The notes: generated by a model not told the origin, from the letters alone. DNA of 64,000 bases from Gemmatimonadota bacterium (GCA_022820995.1 JAJEEM010000023.1:1-64000), one strand, 5' to 3'; positions 28,188 through 38,700 are shown, counted from the stretch's first letter. Program-made: numbers and translations.

Positions 28188-30700
28188 CGCGGTCCACGGC
28201 GACAACGGCGCCCCGCAGCTCGGTCCCGCGACTGGTCGGGAAGCTGCCGCCGCACTGTGAACGCGACCTCTCGGAGCTGCGTCGCTTCGTGCGCGCCGCC
28301 GTGACCGGAGCGGCGCCGGCCGAAGCCGTCTCTCCTTCGGAAATCCGCCGCGTGCTCGTGACCGGTGCGACCGGTTTCGTCGGGCGCTTCCTGGTGCGCG
28401 ACCTGCTGGCGCATGACGCCGGCCTGGAGGTGCACTGCCTCGTGCGGGCGGCGAGCGAGGAGGAGGGTCTCGGCCGGCTGCGCGCGAACATGGAGCACGC
28501 GGAGACCTGGGACGATGACTTCGCTCCGCGCATCCACGTCCACACGGGGGACATCGCCCAGCCGCGGCTCGGTTTGCCGCGCGCCGAGTTCGACCATCTC
28601 CGCGCGAACGTCGACGCCGTCTATCACCTCGCCGCCACGCTGAGCCTGGCCGCCTCGTACGCCGGCATCCGCAGCGTGAACACGTCCAGTCTTCGCAACG
28701 TGCTGGAGCTGTGCCTGCGCACGCGCCGCAAGCACCTCTTCTACGCCGGGACGATGGGGATCTTCCCCGAGTACGTCTGCACCTTCGCGCACGAGTACGA
28801 GGGGAACCGCATCGCCCACCAGGGGCAGCCCGATCTGGCGAGCATGAAGAAGACGTTTCCGCTCGGGCTGCTCGGATATCCCTGGAGCAAGCTGGTTGCC
28901 GAGCAGGCGCTGCTGTTCGCGCAGTCGGCCGGGCTCCCCGTGGCCGTGTTTCGCCTGGGGCAGACCAGCATGGCAACGACCGGATACAGTGAGCCGAACA
29001 ACATCACTCAGCGACTCTTCGCGGCGATCGTCGACACCGGATTGGTTCCATCCGGGTTCGCCCTGCAGTCGACCAACGACCCGGTCGATACACTGAGTCG
29101 CATCTGCACCGACATCTCATTGAACCCGGAACGACGGTTCACGCTCTACAACTGCTGCAATCCGACGCCTTCCTATCGCACAGTGTCGCTCGAGGAGCTC
29201 GGGCTGGATTTGCCGGAGGTGTCGTACCAGGCCTTCAGGCGCGCCTGCCAGGCTCGCGGCGACGCCTCTCCCATGGCCGGGTACTGGCCGGTGCTCGATC
29301 ACTTCGGACGCTATTGGCTGCAAGGGGCCGCGGCGGCCACGTCGCTCCCGATCAGCGACCGCGCCATTCGCGAGGACTGCCCCGAGCCGATCGAATGGCT
29401 CGGCCCGCTTACCCGCTACGTGCGTCATAACCGGTGGGTGCGGGCGCATCGCGAGGACTGGCCCTATCCGCAGCCGCGCCGCAGCCTGGACTTCGACCGG
29501 CTGGTGACGCAGGCGCGGCGTTACGCCGGAGAAAACGGCGTCTCCTTCGAGGACACCTACCCCGAGTGGATGCTCGAAGGGCTGGAGCAGCTTGTGGACG
29601 CGCTCAACTCGCCCGAAGCGACCCTGCCGGAAGATCGGGTCGGCCACATGGTCTTCGACATGTGCCGGATCCTTCGGAACAACGCCGAACTCGCCGGCGA
29701 ACGCCTGCGCCATCCCGCGATCGAGCGGCAGGAGATCGTCCGGCCGGTGTTCATCGTGGGCATCAACCGGACGGGCACGACCTACCTGCACCGCCTCATG
29801 GCCCGGGATCCCCGGTTCTGGGCGCTGCGGGCGTACGAGTACGTCGAGCCCGTCATCGCCGGCGGCGATGACGCCGGCCTGGCCGGCACGTCCGAGGACC
29901 CGCGCCGCGCGCTGGCGAGGGACGTGTTCCGGGCGTCCGGCATCATCGATTCCTTCGAGGGGACGCATCATGTCGGCCTCGACGAGCCGGAAGAGGACAT
30001 GGCGATTCTCCGGCTCTCGTTCAGAGCCTGGATGTTCGCCACGCGGCATCCAATCCCGACCTACGAGCGCTGGCTCGAAGCGAGCGGCTCGCGCGAATCG
30101 TATGCTCTGCACCGGCGCGTCATGCAGCACTACACCTGGCAGCGCCGGGAGTGGAATCGCGGGGCCGACGGACAGTGGCTGTTCAAGATGCCGGCGCATC
30201 TCAGGGAGCTGGAGGCGCTGACCGAAGCGTATCCCGACGCTCTGTTCATCCAGACGCACCGCGAGCCCGTGCAGTTCATGGGATCGTGGTGCAGCCTGGT
30301 GGAGCGGATCCGCGCGGACGTCAGCAAGCCGCGTCCCCCGGATGAGTTGGGCGCCGAGCAGTTGCGCGCGATGGGCCTCCTCCTCGATCGGGCGGTGGCG
30401 TTTCGCGAGTCGCGCCCGGAGCTTGACGACCGCTGGATCGACGTCAGCTACTACGATCTGGTGCAGGATCCGACGGCCGTCGTGGCCCACGTTTACGATC
30501 GTTTCGGCTGGCCCCTGAGACCCGAAGTCGTCGCCGCCATGGAAGCGTGGCTCGACGAGCAGAGCGAGCGCCGCCGCACCGAGAAGCGCCACACGTACGA
30601 CATCGCCGACTACGGGCTGACGCAGGAAATGATCGACGAGGCGTTCGTCCGCTATCGCGATTTTCTTTCGGGCCACAGCCGCCGGGCCTCGCTGTTGTGA
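28184..30700 (+). CDS. Thioester reductase-sulfotransferase fusion protein
   Basis: An 838-residue fusion of two enzymes. Residues about 55-390 form a Rossmann-type terminal reductase of the carboxylate/thioester reductase kind: VTGATGFVG at about 59, HLAATLSL, and the YPWSK motif carrying catalytic Tyr and Lys near 232. Residues about 515-800 form a PAPS-dependent sulfotransferase (Sulfotransfer_3 type): 5'-phosphosulfate loop FIVGINRTGTTYLHR, and the 3'-phosphate segment QTHREPVQFMGSW. The likely chemistry is reductive release of the ACP-bound chain to an aldehyde or alcohol, then O-sulfation. It overlaps the PKS stop (ATGA), so the two are co-translated. The PAPS genes lie upstream in the same run. 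Confidence 0.88.
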   Translation: MTRSTATTAPRSSVPRLVGKLPPHCERDLSELRRFVRAAVTGAAPAEAVSPSEIRRVLVTGATGFVGRFLVRDLLAHDAGLEVHCLVRAASEEEGLGRLRANMEHAETWDDDFAPRIHVHTGDIAQPRLGLPRAEFDHLRANVDAVYHLAATLSLAASYAGIRSVNTSSLRNVLELCLRTRRKHLFYAGTMGIFPEYVCTFAHEYEGNRIAHQGQPDLASMKKTFPLGLLGYPWSKLVAEQALLFAQSAGLPVAVFRLGQTSMATTGYSEPNNITQRLFAAIVDTGLVPSGFALQSTNDPVDTLSRICTDISLNPERRFTLYNCCNPTPSYRTVSLEELGLDLPEVSYQAFRRACQARGDASPMAGYWPVLDHFGRYWLQGAAAATSLPISDRAIREDCPEPIEWLGPLTRYVRHNRWVRAHREDWPYPQPRRSLDFDRLVTQARRYAGENGVSFEDTYPEWMLEGLEQLVDALNSPEATLPEDRVGHMVFDMCRILRNNAELAGERLRHPAIERQEIVRPVFIVGINRTGTTYLHRLMARDPRFWALRAYEYVEPVIAGGDDAGLAGTSEDPRRALARDVFRASGIIDSFEGTHHVGLDEPEEDMAILRLSFRAWMFATRHPIPTYERWLEASGSRESYALHRRVMQHYTWQRREWNRGADGQWLFKMPAHLRELEALTEAYPDALFIQTHREPVQFMGSWCSLVERIRADVSKPRPPDELGAEQLRAMGLLLDRAVAFRESRPELDDRWIDVSYYDLVQDPTAVVAHVYDRFGWPLRPEVVAAMEAWLDEQSERRRTEKRHTYDIADYGLTQEMIDEAFVRYRDFLSGHSRRASLL

Positions 30701-31782
30701 CACTCGGTCGGCTGCGACCGCGCGGGCCGGTTCTCGTCACGGGCGCAAACGGCTACGTCGCGTCGTGGCTCGTGAAGAGGCTTCTGGAACTGGGCATCGA
30801 CGTTCACGGGACCGTGCGCGATCCCCGGGATCCCGCGAGAACCGGCCATCTGCGGACGATCGCCCGGGGCCGTCCCGGGACCCTGTCCCTGTTCCGCGCG
30901 GACCTCCTCGATCCCGACGGGTTCGACCGGGCGATGGCGGGATGCCCGCTGGTCTTCCACACCGCTTCCCCGCTCATCGTGCGCGACGTCGACGATCCGT
31001 CGCGCGACCTCATCGAGCCCGCGACGCGCGGCACGCGCCACGTACTCGAGGCCGCTGGCCGGACGGGCGCGGTCCGGCGGGTGGTGCTGACTTCCAGCAT
31101 CGTGGCGATCTATGGGGACGCGGCAGACCTGGAGCAGATCGAGGCGGACCGATTCGACGAGAGCCACTGGAACACCACCAGCCACGAAGGCCACCAGCCC
31201 TATTCCTACTCCAAGACGCTGTCGGAGCGGCTGGCCTGGAAGATGGCGGAGGAACAGACCCGGTGGGACCTGGTGGTCGTGAATCCCGGGCTGGTTCTCG
31301 GACCCGGCCTCAGCCGGAGTACGAACGCCGAAGGGGTCCTGATCATGCGCGATCTGGGAAACGGCGCCCATCGCGTCGGTGCCGCGGAACTGGAGTTCGC
31401 CATCGTCGACGTCCGGGATGTCGCGGAAGGCCACCTGCAGGCGGGCCTCATGCGGGAGGCGGAGGGACGCCACATCCTGGTCAGCGAGACCCGCAGCCTG
31501 ATCGAAATCGCCGGGATCCTGCGGGACCGCTTCGGCGACCGCTTTCCCCTGCCCCGGCGCACCGTGCCCATTCCGATGTCCATCTCGTACGCACCCCTGC
31601 GGGGTATCCCCCGCGCCGTGGCGAAGCGCAACGTGGGGTACCCGCTGAGGTTCGAGAACGCGCGCGCCAGGACCGTCCTCGGCGTCGAATTCCGTCCCGT
31701 CGAGGAGACCATTACGAGTCACTTCCAGCAACTGCTCGACGACGGTCTCGTCTCCGCGCCCCGGGGCGGCCGCCGAGGCTGA
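30697..31782 (+). CDS. NAD(P)-dependent SDR/epimerase family reductase (dihydroflavonol reductase-like)
   Basis: A 361-residue extended short-chain dehydrogenase. The cofactor motif VTGANGYVASWLVKRLLE is near the N-terminus, followed by FHTASP, the catalytic Ser in TSSIVAIYG and the YSYSK motif (Tyr, Lys). It resembles dihydroflavonol-4-reductase/cinnamoyl-CoA reductase-like enzymes that reduce aldehydes or ketones. The GTG start overlaps the preceding stop (GTGA, 30697-30700), so it belongs to the PKS operon. It could reduce the aldehyde released by the reductase domain to the alcohol that is sulfated, or act on a keto group; which is unknown. Confidence 0.88.
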   Translation: MTLGRLRPRGPVLVTGANGYVASWLVKRLLELGIDVHGTVRDPRDPARTGHLRTIARGRPGTLSLFRADLLDPDGFDRAMAGCPLVFHTASPLIVRDVDDPSRDLIEPATRGTRHVLEAAGRTGAVRRVVLTSSIVAIYGDAADLEQIEADRFDESHWNTTSHEGHQPYSYSKTLSERLAWKMAEEQTRWDLVVVNPGLVLGPGLSRSTNAEGVLIMRDLGNGAHRVGAAELEFAIVDVRDVAEGHLQAGLMREAEGRHILVSETRSLIEIAGILRDRFGDRFPLPRRTVPIPMSISYAPLRGIPRAVAKRNVGYPLRFENARARTVLGVEFRPVEETITSHFQQLLDDGLVSAPRGGRRG

Positions 31783-31802
31783 AAGCGGCCGTCACCCTGG
31801 CG

Positions 31803-33170
31803 TCAGTCGCCGACCCAGACCGTCTTCACGTTCACGAACTCGCGGATCGCGTGGGGGCCGAGTTCCCGCCCGTAGCCGGAGCGCTTGACGCCGCCGAAGG
31901 GGACGCGGGGATCGGAGGCGGACATCCCGTTGATGAAGACGCCGCCGGCCTCCAGGTCGCGGACGGCCCGGGCCCGTTCCTCGGGATCGTTCGTCCAGAT
32001 GGCGGAGCAGAGGCCGAACTCCGTCGCGTTCGCCAGCTCGATGGCCTCGTCCATGTCGGCGACCGGGAAGATGCTGGCGACCGGACCGAAGATCTCGTCA
32101 TCCGTGGCCGGGGATCCGTCCGGGATGTCCGTGAGCACGGTCGGCTCGTAGAACCATCCGTGCCGGTCGGGTACGCGCCCGCCCGTGGCCACGCGGGCGC
32201 CGGCCGCCACGGTAGCCTCCACCTGCTCCGCGACCGCGTCCCGCAGGTCGCGGCGGGCCAGCGGTCCGATCTCGACCTCGGCCTCCTTCGGGTCGCCGAC
32301 GTGAAGCGCCGCCACGCGCTCGACGAGCCGCTCCGTGAACTCGTCGACGATCGAACTCTGGACGAGCATCCGCTTGGCGGCGATGCACGACTGGCCGTTG
32401 TTCCACATGCGGGCATCGACGGCGGTCGCGACGGCCCGATCCATGTCCGCGCTCTCCATGACGATGAAGGGATCGCTGCCGCCGAGTTCGAGCACGGTCG
32501 TCTTGATGCGGCGTCCCGCCTCGGCCGCGAGCGCGGATCCCGCGGCGACGGAGCCCGTGAGGGAGGCGGCCTGCACGACCGGGTCGTCGAGCACGCGCGG
32601 GATGTCCTCGACCTCGACGAAGACGTTCTGGAGTACGCCCTCGGGGAATCCGGCGCGCGAGAACAGCCCCTCGAGCGCGACCGCACACTGCGGCACGTTG
32701 GGCGAGTGCTTGAGCAGGAAGACGTTTCCCGCCATCACCGTCGGCACCGCGGAGCGCATCGCCTGCCAGAACGGGAAGTTCCACGGCATGATCCCGAGCA
32801 CCGCGCCCAGGGGATGGTACTCGACCCAGCAGTGCGTGCCCGTGGACTCGAAGCGCTCGGGCGCCAGGTGTGCCGGCCCGTGCTCCGCGTAGTAGCGGCA
32901 CACCCAGGCGCATTTTTCCGCCTCGGCGACCGCGCTGGCCAGCGGCTTGCCCATCTCGCGCGTCATCAGCAGGCCGTATGCCGCCTTGCCCCGCTCCACG
33001 AGCTCCGCCAGCGCGAGCAGGCGTTCGGCCCTCTCGGCCACCGGCACCCGCCTCCACACCTCGAACGCGTCCCGCGCCCGCTCGAGCGCAGCGTCGATCC
33101 CGGCGGCATCGAGGGCGGGGAACGAGGCGAGCCGTTCCTCCGTGGTCGGATCTATGCTCTCAAAGGGCAT
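31803..33170 (-). CDS. NAD(P)-dependent aldehyde dehydrogenase (succinate-semialdehyde dehydrogenase type)
   Basis: A 455-residue aldehyde dehydrogenase. The conserved segments are MPWNFPFWQAMR (cofactor site), SLTGSVAAGSALA, LELGGSDPFIV (general-base Glu) and NNGQSCIAAKR (catalytic Cys). The C-terminal GGVKRSGYGRELG matches the GabD/Sad subgroup, which oxidises succinate semialdehyde and similar aldehydes. ATG 33170, preceded by AGAGAGGA, is preferred over GTG 33185. It is convergent with the SDR gene (20-nt gap) and divergent from the FAH-family gene. It could detoxify aldehydes from the PKS pathway, but its orientation argues for an independent unit. Confidence 0.9.
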   Translation of the reverse strand: MPFESIDPTTEERLASFPALDAAGIDAALERARDAFEVWRRVPVAERAERLLALAELVERGKAAYGLLMTREMGKPLASAVAEAEKCAWVCRYYAEHGPAHLAPERFESTGTHCWVEYHPLGAVLGIMPWNFPFWQAMRSAVPTVMAGNVFLLKHSPNVPQCAVALEGLFSRAGFPEGVLQNVFVEVEDIPRVLDDPVVQAASLTGSVAAGSALAAEAGRRIKTTVLELGGSDPFIVMESADMDRAVATAVDARMWNNGQSCIAAKRMLVQSSIVDEFTERLVERVAALHVGDPKEAEVEIGPLARRDLRDAVAEQVEATVAAGARVATGGRVPDRHGWFYEPTVLTDIPDGSPATDDEIFGPVASIFPVADMDEAIELANATEFGLCSAIWTNDPEERARAVRDLEAGGVFINGMSASDPRVPFGGVKRSGYGRELGPHAIREFVNVKTVWVGD

Positions 33171-33265
33171 CTCGTCCTCTCTCACGAGACGTTACGATTA
33201 GCAAAATCGTCCGGTCTCGGAGCTTGAGCCGCAAGCCCCGGCCGGACCCGGACCCGGAGCCGCGC

Positions 33266-34111
33266 ATGACCAGAGCCGAGACCGAAATCGCCGCCGGCGA
33301 CGAGAGCACCGCCGCCACGGCGCGTTTCGAAGCGGATCTCGCGCGGGACCTTCTGTCCGCTCGTGACGGATGCGGGACGACCAAGCCGCCGACAGAGCGG
33401 GCGGAGGGGTTCGGGCTGGATCGGGCCTATCGCGTCGGGGCGGCCCTCGACCGCCGGCTCCGGCGGCGCGGATACGACCGGATCGGCTGCAAGGTCGGGT
33501 TCACGAACCGGGCGATCTGGCCCCGATTCGGGCTGGATGAACCCATCCTGGCCCCGGTCTACGACCGTACCCTGCGGCTCGCCAGACCGACGGCCGAAAT
33601 CCCGACCGGGATGTTTCGCGCGCCGATGATCGAAGTGGAGGTCGTGTTCGGATTCGCGCCGGAGGGTGCGGACGATGGCCATCCGGACTGGGTCGCGCTC
33701 GGGTTCGAGATCGTCGACTGCCACTACCCCGAGTGGCACCTCACGCCGGCGGACTCCGTCGCGGATTTCGGGCTCCATGGCGCCCTCGTCGTCGGCCGGC
33801 CGGTGAATTCCCGCCACCCCGGATTCGAGGAACGCGTGGCCCGCCTCGACGAGTTGGAGGTCCGCCTCTTCCGGAACGAGGCGCCGGTGGCCCGGGGACG
33901 CGGGAGCGATGTCCTCGGGCATCCGCTTGCGGCGCTGGAAGTCGTGCCGCGGCTCCTCTCGCACTTCGCGGAGGAAGGGGACCCGCCCCTCTGCGGTGTC
34001 GTGAGCACGGGGACGATGACCGCCCTCGAGCCGCTGTCCCCCGGCGAGCAGTGGCGCGTGGAAGCGGCGGGCGTGGACCTCCCGGGCCTCCACGTGGCGC
34101 TCACGGGGTGA
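33266..34111 (+). CDS. 2-oxopent-4-enoate hydratase-like protein (fumarylacetoacetase C-terminal family)
   Basis: A 281-residue protein with the hydratase/decarboxylase layout of the FAH family. Diagnostic segments are IGCKVGFTN, the metal-binding Glu pair in MIEVEVVFGF, and the later GFEIVDCHYPEW and GHPLAALEVVPRL. Members hydrate 2-keto-4-pentenoate or decarboxylate oxalocrotonate in meta-cleavage pathways; no ring-cleavage genes are nearby, so the substrate is open. The ATG at 33266 has GGAG 7 nt upstream. It is divergent from the aldehyde dehydrogenase with a 95-nt gap; the two may share regulation in a small catabolic pathway. Confidence 0.85.
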   Translation: MTRAETEIAAGDESTAATARFEADLARDLLSARDGCGTTKPPTERAEGFGLDRAYRVGAALDRRLRRRGYDRIGCKVGFTNRAIWPRFGLDEPILAPVYDRTLRLARPTAEIPTGMFRAPMIEVEVVFGFAPEGADDGHPDWVALGFEIVDCHYPEWHLTPADSVADFGLHGALVVGRPVNSRHPGFEERVARLDELEVRLFRNEAPVARGRGSDVLGHPLAALEVVPRLLSHFAEEGDPPLCGVVSTGTMTALEPLSPGEQWRVEAAGVDLPGLHVALTG

Positions 34112-34220
34112 ACGGGCTTGCCCGGTCCGGCGCGACGATGGAACATAGCAGCGCCATCTGACCGCCGGCCCACGCGCGACCGCCGTCGCGACCGCACCGA
34201 ACCTCCCACGGGGAGCACGC

Positions 34221-35798
34221 ATGCCGGAGTCCTCAGAGACAGGGACCGAGACGGCCCGCTGGGCGAAGGTCATCGATCACACGCGCTGTATCGGCTGCCA
34301 CGCCTGCACGACGGCCTGCAAGTCGGAGAACGAGGTCCCGCTCGGCGTCACCCGCACCTACGTGAAGTACGCGGACGTGGGGACGTTCCCCGCCGCGCGG
34401 CGCGCCTTCCAGGTCACGCGCTGCAACCAGTGCGACGACGCGCCGTGCACGACCGCGTGCCCCACCCAGGCCATGTTCCGCCGTCCCGACGGGATCGTGG
34501 ACTTCGACAAGTCGATCTGTATCGGCTGCAAGGCGTGCATCGCCGCCTGCCCGTATGACGCGATCTTCATCAACCCGGACGACCATTCGGCCGAGAAGTG
34601 CAACTTCTGCGCGCACCGCATCGACATGGGGCTGGAGCCGGCCTGCGTCACGGTGTGCCCGACGGAGGCGATCATCGTCGGCGACCTCGACGACCCGGAA
34701 TCGAAGGTCTCTCAATACGTGGGGCGCGACCCGGTGAGCGTCCGGCGGCCGGAGAAGGAGACGCACCCGAAGCTGTTCTACAAGGGGGCGCACCAGGCGA
34801 CGCTCGATCCGCTGGCCGCCGTCCGTCCCGGCGGCGGGCTGTACATGTGGAGTGAGCAGCCCGGGGGCTCGCACGAGATCGGCTCTGGACAGCCGCACCC
34901 GATGGGAGCCGACGGGCGTCACGGCCCGAACTCGTCGGCCGCCGCGATTCTCTCCTATGACATCTCGCACACCGCGCCATGGGACTGGCGCGTGAGCCTG
35001 TACACGCTCACCAAGGGGGTCTCCGCCGGCGTGTATCTCGCGGTCCTCCTCCTCTGCCTGCTGGGCGGGCTCGCGTGGCAGAGCGGGACCTGGCTCACGC
35101 TCACGCCGCTCCTCGGCCTCGCCGCGCTCGCGCTCACCGGCGGGCTCCTGATCTGGGACCTCGAGCACCCGAAGCGCTTCTTCCTCATCTTCACGAGGCC
35201 CCACATGAAGAGTTGGCTCGTGCGGGGCGCCTTCGTGATCGCGGGTTACGGTGCGGCCCTGACCGCGCACCTCGGGGCGGCGCTGGTCGGCGGCGCCGGC
35301 GCCGCGGAGACGACGCGCTGGATGGCGTGGGCGGGGGCGCCTCTGGCCGGCATGACCGCGGTCTACACGGCCTACCTCTTCGCGCAGGCCAGGGCGCGCG
35401 ATCTGTGGCAGAATCCGCTCCTGCCGCCGCACTTTCTCGTACAGGCGGTGCTGGCCGGCGGCGCGGCCCTGATGCTCTTCCCGTCGCTCGGCGGCTCCGC
35501 CGCGCTGGGCCGGCTCGTGGGGCTCACGGCCGCCGCGCACCTCCTCCTCGTGCTCGCCGAACTCACGCTCACGCACGCGACGGCCCACGCCGCCCTCGCC
35601 GCCCGGAACATGGTGCGCGGCCGCTACGCCCCGTGGTTCTGGAGCGGCATCCTGCTCGTGACGCTGGCGGCCGCCCTCACCGTGAGCCCGCTCGCCGGCG
35701 CCTGGGTTGCCCCGCTGATCGGCATCGCCGCCCTCGCGGGGCTCCTCGCGCACGAGCACGCGTACGTGCAGGCCGGCCAGTCCGTGCCCCTCGCATGA
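34221..35798 (+). CDS. Fused four-cluster ferredoxin and NrfD-type membrane subunit
   Basis: A 525-residue fusion. Residues about 15-165 are a DmsB/PsrB-type electron-transfer domain with four cysteine groups: CIGCHACTTACK, CNQCDDAPCTTACP, CIGCKACIAACP and CNFC with a later ACVTVCP, enough for four 4Fe-4S clusters. After a linker, residues about 245-520 hold eight or nine hydrophobic helices of the NrfD/PsrC quinone-reactive subunit. Normally these are two separate polypeptides. It starts the operon (GGGGAG upstream) and overlaps the catalytic subunit (ATGA, 35795-35798). It should shuttle electrons between quinone and the molybdenum site. Confidence 0.92.
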   Translation: MPESSETGTETARWAKVIDHTRCIGCHACTTACKSENEVPLGVTRTYVKYADVGTFPAARRAFQVTRCNQCDDAPCTTACPTQAMFRRPDGIVDFDKSICIGCKACIAACPYDAIFINPDDHSAEKCNFCAHRIDMGLEPACVTVCPTEAIIVGDLDDPESKVSQYVGRDPVSVRRPEKETHPKLFYKGAHQATLDPLAAVRPGGGLYMWSEQPGGSHEIGSGQPHPMGADGRHGPNSSAAAILSYDISHTAPWDWRVSLYTLTKGVSAGVYLAVLLLCLLGGLAWQSGTWLTLTPLLGLAALALTGGLLIWDLEHPKRFFLIFTRPHMKSWLVRGAFVIAGYGAALTAHLGAALVGGAGAAETTRWMAWAGAPLAGMTAVYTAYLFAQARARDLWQNPLLPPHFLVQAVLAGGAALMLFPSLGGSAALGRLVGLTAAAHLLLVLAELTLTHATAHAALAARNMVRGRYAPWFWSGILLVTLAAALTVSPLAGAWVAPLIGIAALAGLLAHEHAYVQAGQSVPLA

Positions 35799-38700
35799 GC
35801 GATCCGGGCGGCCCGGGCCGCAACGGCTCCGGCGCGGGCGGCAACGGCTCCGGCCCGGACGGCGTCTCGCGCCGGCTGCACGAACTCAGCGAACGCGTGA
35901 GCGCGGCGCGCTCCGAGACCGAGAGTCGCGGCGAGACCTTCTATCCCGGTCCCAGCCGCGCCCAGCTCGCCGCCTTCCCCCCGCGGGAACGCTGGGACGA
36001 CTGGGTCGAACTCGACTCGAAGGCGTGGCCGGAAAAGCGCGAACGGCGCTACATGCTCGTGCCCACGACCTGCTTCAACTGCGAGTCCGCGTGCGGGCTC
36101 CTCGCCTACGTCGACCGCGACACCCTGCAGGTGCGGAAGTTCGAGGGGAACCCCGAGCACCCGGGCTCCCGCGGCAGGAACTGCGCCAAGGGCCCGGCCA
36201 CGCTGAACCAGATCGTCGACCCCGACCGCGTCCTCTACCCGCTCAGGCGCGCCGGCGAGCGCGGGGAGGGGAAGTGGGTGCGCGTCTCGTGGGAGGAGGC
36301 GCTCAACGACATCGCCACGCGCATCCGCACGGCCATCGACGAGGGCCGCCAGCGCGAGGTCATGTACCACGTGGGCCGTCCGGGCGAGGACGGGTTCACG
36401 GAGCGGCTGCTCGCCGCCTGGGGCGTCGACGGCCACAACTCGCACACGAACATCTGCTCCTCGAGCGCACGCGCCGGCTACCAGTTCTGGCTCGGCATGG
36501 ACCGCCCCAGCCCCGACCACGCCCGCGCGGACGTCATCCTTCTCGTGAGTTCGCACCTGGAGGCGGGGCACTACTTCAACCCCCACGCCCAGCGCATCCT
36601 GGACGGGGTCAAGAAGGGGGCGCGGCTCATCGTCTTCGACACGCGCCTGTCGAACACGGCGACGCACGCCGACCACTGGCTCCCCACGCAGCCCGGCTCC
36701 GAGGCCGCCGTCCTCCTCGCGATCGCGAACCACCTGATCGCGACGGGTGCCTGGGACCGCGAATTCGTCCGTCGCTGGTTCAATTGGGAGGAGTACCTCG
36801 CCGCCGAGAAGCCGGACCTCCCGCGCACCTTCGAATCGTTCGAGGCCGTCCTCCGCGAGCTGTACGAAGCGTGCACCTTCGAGTGGGCGGCGGAAGAGTC
36901 CGGCGTGGATGCGGAGCAGATCGGCGAGGTCGCCGAACTCGTCGCCCGGGCCGGTTCGCGCCTCTCCACGCACAACTGGCGGAGCGCCGCATCGGGCAAC
37001 GAGGGCGGCTGGCAGGTGGCCCGGACCCTCTTCTTCCTCAACGCCCTCACGGGTTCCATCGCGACCCCCGGCGGCACCTATCCGAGCACGTGGAACAAGT
37101 TCATCCCGAAGCCGATCCGGATGCCCCGGCACCCCGAGCACTGGAACGAACTCACGTGGCCCGACGAGTATCCGCTGGCGATGTACGAGGTCTCCTACCT
37201 CCTCCCGCATCTGCTCAGGGAGGGACGCGGCAAGCTCGACGTCTATTTCACGCGCGTGTACAACCCGGTGTGGACGAACCCGGACGGGTTCGCGTGGATC
37301 GAGGCCCTGACGGATGAGGAGAAGGTCGGGCTCCACGTCGCGCTCACGCCGACCTGGAACGAGTCCGCCTACTTCGCGGACTACATCCTTCCGATGGGGC
37401 ACGGACCCGAGCGGCACGACCTCCACTCCTACGAGACCCACGATGGGCAGTGGATCGGCTTCCGGCAGCCGGTCCTCCGCTCCGCGCGCGAGCGGCTCGG
37501 CGAGCGGGTGGCGGACACGCGCCACACGAACCCGGGCGAGGTGTGGGAGGAGAACGAGTTCTGGCTCGAACTCTCCTGGCGCATCGACCCGGACGGGAGC
37601 CGCGGCATCCGCGAGTTCGTGGAGTCGAAGGAGAATCCCGGGCAGCGCCTCACGGTGGACGAGTACTACGCCTGGATGTTCGAACACTCCGTGCCCGGCC
37701 TGCCGGAGGCGGCTGCCGCGGAGGGGCTCTCGCCGCTGGACTACATGCGCCGCTACGGCGCCTTCGAGGTCGCGCGCGACATCGGCCCGCTTCACGAACG
37801 CCCCGTCCCTGACGAGGAACTCGAGGACGCGCGGGAGGACGAATTCGGCCGCATCTACACGCGGGCCCCCGCCTCCGCCGCGGTGAACCTGGCGCCCATG
37901 GGTGCGCCCGACTCCGACCCGGAGGGACGGCGCCCGGTGGGAGTCCGCGTGGGAGACACGATTCGCCGCGGATTCCCGACCCCGAGCGGCAAGCTGGAGT
38001 TCTACTCCCCCACGCTCGTCCGCTGGGGCTGGCCCGAGTACGCCGTTCCCGCCTACATCAGGAGCCACGTGCACCCGGCCGCGATGGAGCCGGACCAGAT
38101 GTGTCTCATCTCCACCTTCCGGCTCCCGGTGCAGATCCACACGCGTTCAGCCAACTCCAAGTGGCTGGACGAGATCGCCCACACGAACCCGCTCTGGCTC
38201 CACCCGTCCGACGCGGCGCGGAAGGGGGTGAAAACCGGAGATCTCGTGCGGGTCGAGACCGAGATCGGCCATTTCGTCCTCAAGGCGTGGGTGACCGAGG
38301 GGATCAAGCCGGGCGTCGTCGCGTGCAGCCACCACATGGGGCGCTGGAAGCTGGCGGACGCCGGTGCATCGGGCCCGAACGGGGGCGAACCCGGAACGGC
38401 CGGGCGCGGCGAGCGGGAACCCGTCGCCGGTCAGCGGCAGCTCATGGCGACGGTCTCCCTCACCGGGAAGGGCGGTGACTGGAAGCTGTCGCGCAAGCAG
38501 GGCGCGGCGCCGTACGAGACCGACGATCCGGACACGTCGCGGATCTGGTGGACGGATGTGGGCGTCCATCAGAACCTCACCTTCCCGGTGCACCCCGACC
38601 CCGTGTCCGGCATGCACTGCTGGCACCAGGCGGTGCGCGTGGTCAAGGCGTCGCGGCGCGACCGCCACGGGGACATTCACGTCGACACGGAGCGGTCGCA

